A program made the translations under genes and the position numbers. Shown one piece after another: positions 33,411-43,497 of a stretch of DNA of 64,000 nucleotides. The notes below the pieces were generated by a model. The model saw only the letters and a program-made list of their open reading frames with translations, did not search any database and had not been told where the DNA came from. The DNA comes from Trametes villosa. Lineage: Eukaryota; Basidiomycota; Agaricomycetes; Polyporales; Polyporaceae. Numbering within the stretch: the first letter of the stretch is position 1; each line of letters opens with the position of its first letter. The stretch is taken from contig PUDQ02000105.1 in the NCBI GenBank assembly GCA_002964805.2, positions 62,001 to 126,000 of the forward strand, written 5' to 3'.

Positions 33411-35724
33411 ATGGATCCGCCTCGGATACCCCTCGATGTCTACGAACGCATCATCGATATGGTGGTTTTACCAGACCCGAGTTACACTCTCAGTCACGGC
33501 TATCCCTACTACTCCACCACCTCGACGCAGGTGAACGCCTACTATCCGCTATACCTCCGCACCCTCTGTGCCTGTGCGTTGACGTGCCAGGATTGGCTAC
33601 CTCGCAGCCGCTACCACCTATATCGTCGCGTTCGGGTCGCTAAACTCAGGGACATCGAGAGTCTCTCCGAGACTTTCCACCGCCATCCCTTCCTTGGAGA
33701 ACTCGCCAAAGAGCTAATCGTAGGACATTTGGCAAAATCCTGGCACGAGATCCAACCCTACGTGCCTTTTGCCAGAGACACTCTTGTGCGTCCACTAAGG
33801 AACATCCAGATCTTGACGATCAGCAATTTCCAGTGGCGTGTCCTACCCCACATGTACCATACGCTCGCCGCGCAATACTCCATCGCCGAGCTCAATATTT
33901 TCGGTGGGCGTTTTCGCACTGTCATGGACCTCGTGCGCGTAGTGTGGGCGTTTCAAGCTCGCCTGCGCATCCTCAAAATCGTCGATGTGGACTTCGACCG
34001 TGATAGCCCGCACGGCGCCATGGTTGCACAAAATGTTATCGAAAGCCGGACCCACGCGCTGTGCCCTAAGCTGGAACGGCTTGAAGTTATCCGGGTGTAT
34101 TCTATGTATGAAACGGTCAGTCTCAGTCGCAGGTACCAGTTCCACCTTCCTTAGACATTCAGTACTTATCCGCCTGATGCAGGTTTTCCCTCGCGGATGT
34201 TTTGGCACAAACTTCACGGAGCTTACGCTGTGGTGGTCATCAACAGACTTGGGGAAATCCGATTGTGAGAGCAGTCCTTGGCTTCAGAGGAGTAATGTGC
34301 ATATTGATTGAGCGACAGGTGCATCTTTCTTCGGACATCACTCGCACTTCCCACGCCTCCAGCAACTGACATGGCACTTTCATGAGCAGCCTCTATCGAA
34401 GCGGAGAGTCTCATTTGCGTCGTTCGTAGAGTGCTTCAGCGATGGTATGGATCGACTACTCCTCAATTCCGACAGCCGTCCACCCATCAAAATATTACTA
34501 TGCTTCAGCCCGTCATTCTGGGGACCCTTCCGGGAGCTGGCTACTCGCGCAGATTTCCTCGGCGCATTGTTCTTCGAAATCGTCATATGGAAGACACTTC
34601 TAGAGCATCCCAGCGTGGAACATCTCCACCTCGTTGTTCCCGAGTCTATCTCCTCGGAATACGATGCAGCGTGGTGGTCGGCGGAAGTATCTGCTCGCCT
34701 CGGTGAATCTAACAAGCTAAGCGCAGGGGTACACTGGAAGCCGCAAGAGAGCGGTGAGTGGCATCTATCACGGTATTCTGCGGAATTAGGTCCTGACTCT
34801 GGAGCGACCATTGCCTCCCGCCCAAGACCCGGCTCTTTGGTGGTTGGGACATTGGTCAATTCCACAGCAGCTGACGTTCGGAGAGCCATGCCTGGGCGAT
34901 CGGAGACAAGAGTACTTCGCCCGACCGATGCATGTTGGCATTGCTGCGCGCGACGCTGTCGTGCCCGATCGTCTTTCACAGATGTTAGAAGATCCCCTCG
35001 GGCCGTGCTTCTCTACGGGACCAGGGCACCAGATATACCTCTATTCTGACCAGCTACTCATAGGTTTTCGCGTGAGACCTTCTCTCGACAGATGTTCCGA
35101 CAGCTGCTGATGACAGATTTTATACAACATTAGTTCCAGCACTCGCCCGTGACATCCGAAGACTACTACAACGAGAGCGTTCGATACAATGAACGCGAAC
35201 TTTTCGCCTCTTTTCAGGGATCGCCCTCCGTTATGAAGGCTTTGGCGCTGTGCGGTTCGCCGCCCGTCGCCAACAACGCTGACTCTGGTGCAACACCGGT
35301 CACGCGTGTTGCACTGGTCGAGACAGTCACCTTGGAGTTAAAACGATTTATGGTGAGTAGGCACTTTACTCGGCCAGGATAGTGCTAATGAAGATCCTCT
35401 CATGAACATTAGGAGAAGCAGCAGTTTCGGAAACATCCCTTGACCTTCCGTGGCTTCCAAGTCGCGTTTGATGATCTTGAAATTCTCAACTTGCGAAAGT
35501 TCAAGAACACCATCTACCCGACACTCAGGATTCTTCCCGGGTCCCGCGAGTTCTTCCAAACCACATTTACGATAGGCCCCCCGCCCCTCTTCCTTCCCGG
35601 CAGTGTCTGGAACAGGGAACACCGCGAAGAGGACTTCGGCTCATCGAGGTGAGTCTGGCTTCGTATCTCTGCTTGTTATGAGGATTGGTTACCGTTTCAT
35701 TCAAGCCAGAAACTCAGATCCTAA
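33411..35724 (+). CDS. F-box protein, array paralogue 6 (646 aa, 7 exons)
   Basis: Exons: 33411-34115, 34183-34264, 34319-34753, 34827-35071, 35134-35352, 35413-35648, 35706-35724. The F-box (IPLDVYERIID .. CALTCQDWLPRSRY) has a Tyr/Ser/Thr-rich loop. Exon 6 is longer than in the other copies by a Pro/Phe-rich insertion (GPPPLFLPG). The last exon is very short, giving only SQKLRS as tail. All other exon lengths and phases fit the family. Last intact member at the right edge of the array. Confidence 0.8.
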
Positions 35725-35734
35725 CTGCTGGAGG

Positions 35735-36280
35735 TCGGGTCATTGAATGCAGGGAGGGTATAACTGGACAGTGCAATGGATGCTTTTGGCGGATACAACG
35801 TGCGGGCGATATCGGGGGCAACTGTCTGGCGTCACACGCTCACCAGCTGAAGCTGAACAGGGCGCGATGTGCCGCTTCGAGCTACTACTCCCTATGCGCC
35901 CGGAATCCTCCCCCGCACAGTCAATCGCACATCTCGTCTGCCTCCGCGAGATACAACGTGCAGGTCTTCTCGAATCACCGAGGGTGCTGCCCGCGCCGTC
36001 CGTCCACCTTGGCTGACCGGACCCGCTTGAGCTAGCACAATGTTGAGCGTACCATTCTTTCGCACGTTTAGCACCCTCGAGCCAGCGCGAAGTCGCTTTT
36101 GAATCCTCCCCAAACCCATCGGTCCACCATCCCGTTCTCGTTCGCGCCCCGGCCATTCGAACACTGCCGGCTGCCGGCTTTCGTCTGCGCTTGAGCATGG
36201 TCGCGCTTGTCCACGAGGTAGCGCGTATTCTGAGTATACGGCGATGCGCGCTCAGCGGCATCCAAGACGTTGAGGACGCG
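35735..36280 (-). pseudogene. Dynamin-like remnant R9, C-terminal piece
   Basis: The TRCAIDCAGEDSGRI segment near 35,900 resembles ARCAQYIAEDPHVSA of intact exon 10. A YTQNTRYLVDKRDHAQAQ segment near 36,200-36,255 matches PFTQNTHYLADKRDKQLAQ of exon 9. Frames are broken. It repeats the arrangement seen 3' of paralogues 1, 4 and 5. Confidence 0.65.
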
Positions 36281-37494
36281 CGCGAGCGTGGTCTCCGCGC
36301 ATGCGTTGCCTGCCTACCTCAGTGCCAGCCTGTTTGCTACTGTCAGTGCGCTTGTGCTGCTCAATAAGGAGACACGTACGCGATGGCACCGTTCGTCAGC
36401 TCGCCGAGATGTGCCTTTACGACGCGCGTGCAGCGCGGGCGTCAAATCGCGCGGGCAGGGGCGATCGCCGGCGGATGTTCTCGCCGAGCTCGTCAGGTTC
36501 TCCAGGCATCGTCCGCCCGGGCTGCGAAGACTCTTGTTGCGAATACCGCGAATTTCTTACGACGCAGGCTGTGCTGAGTCGGCGCGTCCCCGGAAGTTTT
36601 AAGGTGCAGGCTTTACGGCGACTGGTCATCGCCGCGACGAGGAAAGAAGTAGTCTTCGGTTTCCGCGTTGAGTTGCGCGGTCGACGGTCGGTAAGTATGC
36701 CGTGGTCGTGCACATCGGGCACCGTTCTGAGTCGGTGTCGGAGCGAGCTCGGGCACTCGAGGAGGTGCCTTTTCGTTCTATCGGGAGACGGCGGTACAGC
36801 AAGTTAGGTGTTGACGCGTCGAGCGGACGGACGTGGTCCCGCGAGGTCGACGACACGTACAACCGCCTCTAATAAACGGTGAGAACCAGTGCTACGATCT
36901 GCGCACAGCATCACTCACCACATACCCAGTCCGTCCTGGCGCTGCGCGCTCACAAGCCAAAGCTGTACGGCGCGCGGGACGCAGGGCGTGTTCTCCGACC
37001 TCCCCTGCTTCGCTGCGAACTCGTCGCGCGCGGTGGCGACACACAGATCTTCCGCGCGACGCGCGGAGTGCGGCGCCGGGCCCGAGCCGCTCTGCGCGCC
37101 GTGCGCGGACGCGTGCGGGCAGGGTGGTCGACCGTCACTCGTGGGCGGGACGAGGATGAACGCGCACTGCGATGTCGCCGTGTCGCTGTCAGCTCACGCG
37201 CCGCTGCCCGAGATGAGAGAGATAAGAGAGCGCGGCGGACCATGGACGGGGCGGAGAGCACACGCATGCGGGCCTCGGGCCTCCGCCGTAGACTGTAGCT
37301 CTGCTTCGTATTCGTCCGGCTCGTTCGGCTGGCCGAGGCCGTTCGGATTGTGTTGTGCTGTCCGTCGATCCTGCGCAGCGTGCGGCGTGCGGCGCAAATG
37401 CTTGAGACCAGTCCGCGTGCTTTTCGGGAGGGTCAGCGACGGGCGGGAGAGTGGCGGTCGCGCGAAGGGTACGACGGGCGCGACTCCGGGGGGT
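36281..37494 (-). pseudogene. Dynamin-like remnant R10, C-terminal half
   Basis: LGQPNEPDEYEAELQSTAEAR near 37,290-37,350 corresponds to LGKLHPPDEFQEELEVMAEVR in exon 9, and APYSFGL at 36,950 to the C-terminus. A segment around 36,700-36,850 matches 6,690-6,770 of remnant R2's neighbourhood. No P-loop exon is recognised to the right, where the inverted duplication begins. Confidence 0.6.
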
Positions 37495-38880
37495 GCAGCG
37501 CGGCGGGTGCACGTCCGTCGCCGTCGGGGAGTGGTGCTGCAGTGCTGTCCAGGCCTCGTCTTGGGCGCATATGTACTAGAAAATCCTGCATACCGGAGTC
37601 GAGGCTGTCGCTCGCGGCCGTGTGACTGGTGCTCACCTTACCGTCAGCGGTGTTCTTCCTTCTTTGATTATGAGTGAGCTCCTGTCCCGTAGAACCCCCG
37701 AGCCTCGTCCCTTACGTTGTACGGGACAGCATTTCCCGTACGCACGAGCTGGCTGACGATAGCCCGGAGCTCCTGGTCAAGGTCACTCTCTCTGCATATT
37801 TGCGCGCTCGCAGCGCGAGACTCGCGCGCAAGGTAGCAGATGCTGATCAACGGCATAGGGTTTGTTTACAGGTGAGCACTTCCATCCGAAACGCCCGCTG
37901 CCCGCCAAGGGTGATCGATGATCCAGCGAACGCATCGCGCGTGGGGGTAGATCCCCGCGGGTGTTCGTCGCGGACGTTTGCGCGAAACGCCACGTATGAT
38001 GTCACGGCAGACGATAATGCGAGGCGGAGGAGGAGCGAGGATCTGGATACGAGCAAAGCGACGTACCAGAGAATCTATGGTGAACACTCGAGCGCTCGCT
38101 AATCCCCCGAAGAGGAATCAGGATCACAAGGCACTTCGACAGCGTCGGATGCCACGGTGGTGACATGTGGTGGGAGTATATAACTAGGTGCAAAGAAGTG
38201 AACAGACGACACCGTGAGTTGGACGCTGAATGTGTGGGCGACGGGAACGTAGGGTAGAAGAGATAGAAGACGTAAGTGCAACTTGATTGGAGGTGACGTG
38301 GGTTAACTTCGTAGACTGTCCACGAGAACGCACCCTGTTTTCAACTGGCTTCCGACGTGGTTTATACGTATCCCGCAGAGCGCCTTCGGCCAGTAGTCGT
38401 GTTGCCGAGTGGTCAGAACGCCCGCATTGGGCGACACTGTCAGCGCAAGCGTGTAGATAGGCTTACGTCACGTGACCTGAGTGATGGCAGCAGGAAGGCC
38501 CCTGAGGCGGCGCGGTTCGGTGTTCAAGGGGCCAGAAAGAAGGCAGTAAGGTCTAGGCATCGCAGATATAGGCAGTGGCGGAGAGAACACAGCTGAGAGG
38601 ACGCAGAGAGGAGAGAGCAGAGGTGGCAAGCGAGATGGCGAGTCGTTGGCGCGCGTGAGAGAGAGGCGTAGGAGCCTTTCTGAGGGCGAGCAAGTAGACT
38701 GCCAGGAAAGTTGTTAGCAGCAGACGAAAGAGACGTAGAGCGGGACGGGCGAAGGAGGAGATGACAGTGGATGAGAAAGCGACGGCGCAGGCCAAGGGGG
38801 GTATTGACGCTTGTTTGTCTTCTGTGGCACTCGTTGGGGACACCTGCCCTGCCCTGCCTCAGCAGCGTGAACGAACGTTC
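37495..38880. repeat. Left arm of large inverted duplication
   Basis: Four blocks are alignable in inverted order with 48,520-49,745: 37,500-37,620 with 49,650-49,745; 37,780-38,100 with 49,200-49,500; 38,400-38,530 with 48,840-48,960; 38,640-38,880 with 48,520-48,730. The innermost block duplicates the 5' region of the SET-domain gene, including a short frame beginning VDEKA.AQAKG. The outer part contains dynamin C-terminal debris (LLSLLPYVPVAHTF on the minus strand near 38,230). No gene is intact here. Confidence 0.75.
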
Positions 38881-39983
38881 CTGGCGGCCAGCTGTTGCGA
38901 CCTATTCATCTCGTCTTGATGGTTCGTAGGCTTCTCGCAGGCGCCGTCTCCTCAATCTGCACCGTTGCGGTAAGTTCTACAGATCTGTACCGCGTTCCAC
39001 GCAACCATCGTACTCACCGCACGTCGCCCGTCGCTCGACTGCCATCCCAGGGAACACACCGCTCCTGACTACAGTGTCGACGGGCCGGGATTCAGCTCCT
39101 CAGTCGTTCACTAAGGCTCCACGCCAGAGTCCACAGCCCGACGTCCCTTCGCCCACCGCCAAATTCGCTCGCTCATCCTCGGCCTGTCACCTTGGTAATG
39201 CAGACGCTCAAAGCGTGAAGTCTCCCGAGAAGGCCGTGCCGCAGCACTTGACAAGGAAGTGCACGCGCAGCAAAGGCAAGATGGCGGGGGCACACACCCA
39301 CAACCCTCACGTACTTCGACGTAAGAACCCTCGTTGAGGACGGGTCGTCTTGGATGCCGCGCCTTGCCACGACCCTGCACGGCGTCTTCGAGAGGACAGA
39401 GATATAAAGGCGTGAAGCCCGGAGTGTTCCCCTCGCCACCTCCGAGCATAGGCTATCGCCAACACCCTTACCGCCCCGCATGCTCTGTAGGCAGATTCCC
39501 TGGCGCGTCTTACTGCGTAGAAGAAATGCGCAGACGCGCCGTCGACCCGATGAACCTATCGCAAAACGACCAAAGCAACCGCCGTGGACAGACCTCTCTT
39601 CAGCAGTTCAAGTACACCCCCGCACGGCGACAAGCGCCATGTCCATGGCCAGTGGAGGGCAGGAGCAACGCCCGTGCGCACCGCTTCCATTTCGGGCGAA
39701 GGAGGGAGCGATCCGCACTCGCGCGACGTCCACGCCGCCCGTCGAAGCTACCGCAGCACACACCTCGCCGCGCCTCATGCCCCCCACGAGCACTCTGGGA
39801 CGGGGGCGCGTCGCAGGGAATATAAGACACGTCGCGAATGCGAAGGGCTGGAAATCGCGACTTGTCTCCTCCCCTCGCCCGTTCTCAAGCACCGCTGCAA
39901 CCCCAGGTTGTCTAGACCCTCTCCCAAGCGAGCAGCCGTTTTTCGAGCAATCTTACGCACCACCCCCCAGAAGCGTCCGCATC
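38881..39983. other. 5' flank of the intact dynamin gene
   Basis: A TATA-like GATATAAAGG lies at about 39,402-39,411 and a second AATATAAGA at about 39,819. Open frames (for example 39074-39337 and 39480 into the dynamin start) are low-complexity and have no conserved motif. I treat the stretch as promoter and leader. A separate small gene cannot be excluded. Confidence 0.4.
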
Positions 39984-42894
39984 ATGGTGCCCTCGTCGAG
40001 CTCCCCAACGTCGCCTCAGCCCGAGGGATCAGGCGAGACCGAGGCGTCGCTGCTGCACGACACGACGTTCACGAAAACCAGCCAGGAATTGATCCAATTT
40101 GTCACCCAGCTCCGCGCACTTGGGTAAGCGTTCTTTCCGAACCTGTCTGTGTGTACCGCTGCTGACATACCTTGCCAGCGCGCAAGTCTATCTCGACCTC
40201 CCCCGCATCGTGGTCATCGGCAACCAGAGCGCAGGGAAGTCCAGTCTCGTTGAGGCGATCTCCGGTGTACGCCCGCCTCTCGCATTCACCACGCCCATCC
40301 CGCTCACCCCTCGTCACCCAGATCTCCGTCCCGCGCGACGCCGGCACCTGCACGCGCTGCCCCATGGAGTGCCGGCTCGCCTACACGCCCGCCACCTGGT
40401 CCTGCCAGATCTCCGTGCGCTGGGAGTACGACGCGCACGGGAAACGCCTCGACGAGGTGCAGGAGGTGCCCTTCGGCCCACGCCTCACGGACAAGGCCCT
40501 CGTCGAGCCAATGCTCCGCCGCGCGCAGGCAGCGGTCCTCAGCGCGACGGGCGCGACGGGTGTCGAGGCGGCGGTCGCGCGCTTCGTGGAGATGGAGCTG
40601 GCGGAGGTGGGGCGGAGCGTGGACCCGAAGGCGGGCGGCGCGGCGACGCTTGCGTTCTCGCGGAACACGATCTGCGTGGACCTTGCGGGTCCGGATTTGG
40701 TCGACTTGTCGTTTGTCGACTTGCCAGGTGCGGTTTCTTCGTTTCTTTTCCTTCCGCACCGACAGCTGACCGATTGTGGGGCGGCGGCGATGTGCAGGTA
40801 TCGTGCAGAACGCCGAGGCGGAGATCGTACAGCTCGTCGAAGACCTCGTGACGTCGTACGTCGACGGAAACTGCCTGATACTCGTCGCCCTTCCAATGAG
40901 CGGTAAGCCTCCCTCAGAGCGTCAGTGTGCCATCGCTCACCTCCCGGCAGATGACATCGAGAACCAAAAGGCGGCACGCATCGCGCGCCACGCCGACCCT
41001 CACGGGCTGCGGACCATCGGTACGTCCCATTGCTTTCCACCTCCCCGCTTCCTTTCCTTCACACACATGCTAACGCTCCTCCCTCGCCAGGCGTGCTCAC
41101 GAAACCAGACACGATCCCCGCCGGGTCGACGAAACGCCGCGCGATGTGGCTCGACGTCCTCGAGGGCCGCGAGCACGCGCTCCAGCACGGCTACTATTGC
41201 ACGCGCCAGCCGGACGACGACCAGCGGCTCGCGGGGATCGCGCCCGCCGCCGCGCGCGCGGCCGAGGCGGCCTTCTTCCGCGCGACGGAGCCGTGGAGCG
41301 GTGCGACGTGTCCGCAGCGGTTTGGCACGCAGAATTTAGTACGGAGTATCAGCGAGCTGTTGACAAGGATTATCAGCGACTCGTGAGTCTCGTGCGCTTG
41401 GCACGCTGTGTATGCGAATGCTGATGCACGCGTGGCGGGGACAGGCTGCCGAAGCTCCTGGGCGAAGTCGCTGCGCAGCTGGCGAACACCAACAAGTTCC
41501 TCGCTGCGCTCCCGCCGGCGGTCACGACCGAGCCCGCTGCCTTCGTCCTCGACCTCGTGACGCGCTTCGCGAACGACGTCGGCGAGCTTGTCGAGGGCTC
41601 CCCGCGGCACACGCGCCTGGTGCAGAGCAACAAGGACACGTACCTCAAGTTCAAGTACGCGATCCTCGGCACCGCGCCGCCGTTCGTGCCGTACGAGAAC
41701 GCGCAGACGGCGCCGGGGATGAAGAAGCGTGTGAAGTACTTCAAGATCGACGAGGAGGACGGGGATTCGGCGCGCGTCGTCCGCTCGGCGAACTATATGT
41801 ATCTCGAGGACGTGCGGGAGCACATCCGCGCGTACGTGGCCATTCGTTTCGGTAATGTTTGGGGTGCTCGCCACTGACGCAGACATTTTGAACAGGTCGA
41901 CGACGCGGGAGCTTCCGAACAACATCCCGTACCCGGCAAAGCGATCGCTAATCCACGATTTCCAGGAGTCCTGGGAGGCGCACATCATGATGTGCTTCGA
42001 CCGTGTGCAGGGCGACCTCAAGACGCACCTCGGCGAGCTCGTCAAGGACCGCTTCGAGCGCTTCAGCCACCTCCGCGGCGTTGTAGCGTGCGTCTCCGTG
42101 CTTCCTCCCATCCTCTTGCTAGGGCACGCTGACATTAGGAACTGGGCAGCCCGACGCTGATGGAGCAGGTCAGCGTGTGCGCTATGGAGACGCTCGCGCA
42201 CGTCAAGACGGTCTTGAAACTCGAGCGTGCGGCACCGTTCACGCAGAACACGCACTACCTCGCGGACAAGCGCGACAAGCAGCTCGCGCAGTACAAGCAG
42301 GCGCGCGCGTTCCGCTCCAGCAAGGCGGGCAGCGCGAGGCCCGCGGGAGACAGCGAGGACGAGAGCGAGGCGGACTCGGGGTCGGCTCAAGGGGGCAAAG
42401 ACGGGTTCTCGCGCTCGCCGAAGGTCCTGAGCGAGAAGGAGAAGGAGAACCTGAACAATGCGCTGGCGGAGTTGACGAGGCTGGGCTATCCGGTGCAGCA
42501 GGACGACCTCGGGAAGCTGCACCCGCCCGACGAGTTCCAGGAGGAGCTTGAGGTGATGGCGGAGGTTCGCGCGTACTTCCAGGTCTCGTACAAGGTGCGT
42601 TCCCCTGCGTCCTGAGCGCTCGTTGTGATGCTGACGCGGGTGCGGGATGTGTTTTCTCAGCGGATCATCGACATCATCCCGCTCTCGATCGACCTGCACT
42701 TCCTGTACACCCTGGCAGAGCGCCTGCAGGGCGTGCTCATCGAGAAGCTCGGGCTCGGGTCGGCGAAGGCGGACGCGCGGTGCGCGCAGTATATCGCGGA
42801 GGACCCGCACGTCAGCGCCCAGCGCGCCGAGCTCCTCGCGAAGAAGAAGAAGCTGGAGGCCGTGCAGCGCGCGCTGTTCAATTTTGGCCTGTAA
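39984..42894 (+). CDS. Dynamin-like GTPase, intact (787 aa, 10 exons)
   Basis: Large GTPase of the dynamin/Mx type, expected to self-assemble on membranes and hydrolyse GTP. Exons: 39984-40123, 40179-40266, 40322-40727, 40798-40902, 40951-41019, 41091-41382, 41445-41831, 41896-42082, 42139-42594, 42661-42894. G1 is GNQSAGKSS (residues 61-69), G3 DLPG (209-212), G4 TKPD (273-276). The STTRELPNN motif in the middle domain and the C-terminal GED-like region (DLGKLHPPDEF, then helices ending ALFNFGL) follow. There is no PH domain, Pro-rich tail or mitochondrial signal, so it is closer to Mx/Vps1-like short dynamins than to classical ones. The ATG at 39984 is the first in frame that keeps the conserved N-terminal helix; the frame is open further upstream. 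It is the only copy with exons 3-6 and the probable relative of all array remnants. The donor of intron 8 (GTAGCG) is weak, so that junction is least certain. Confidence 0.88.
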
Positions 42895-43497
42895 TGTGGT
42901 GAACGTTTGCTAGTCCCCGGTGCTTTCTTGCTGATCGTGTCCTCGTCGAGTCCCCTCCTGCTGTGTGTACGTCGAATTGCTGTCGAGTTGCTGCGCTTGT
43001 ACTTTGTAAACGTTGTAGCCTTTGAGAATAGAATTCGATGTCAATCTGTGTCTGCGAGCGAATGTCAGTGCGATCCCGGCGACGTTACCAAGATGCCTTC
43101 GACAACGAGGCGTGTGGGCCGCGATGTCGCTATCCTCGAAATGCCTTGGACGTGCAACGGACGAGCACACCGTATGCACGACAATTCAGAATTACTATTG
43201 ATACCTACGGCTCACGAGAACTACAATAACAACGCGGCACAGCGCCGCCAGCTAATGATACTATAATCATAATCGATATCGAACGAGAGGGGAGGGGAGG
43301 GGAGCAGCAAGCACACCGAGCACCAGACACCAAGCGACAAGAAAACGTACGCGGTCAAGAATGACTAAGCACGGACAACGGACAATGAACAACGAGCGGC
43401 GGCGGCGCGCAGGCCAGCATTAATCGGTACAACAAACGAGGCAGGATTCTGCCGTCCGGATACACTTCACTTCGCGATAAGACTGGCTACTCACCGG
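42895..43497. other. Convergent 3' region between dynamin and SET genes
   Basis: It holds the 3' untranslated regions of both genes. There is a GAGGGGAGGGGAGGGGAG purine run near 43,288-43,304 and AT-richer sequence around 43,190-43,275. No conserved frame is present. Confidence 0.6.

Noticed and set aside
38398..38470. tRNA-like stretch (GTTGCCGAGTGGTCAGAACGC)
   Set aside because: It resembles a tRNA A box and D arm, but no matching acceptor stem, anticodon arm or T arm with the B box can be drawn at the right distance. The homologous stretch in the other duplication arm lacks it.
39480..39983. N-terminal extension of the dynamin frame from 39480
   Set aside because: The frame is open upstream of the chosen ATG but is low-complexity and unlike dynamin N-termini. 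The ATG at 39984 is followed by the expected N-terminal helix.
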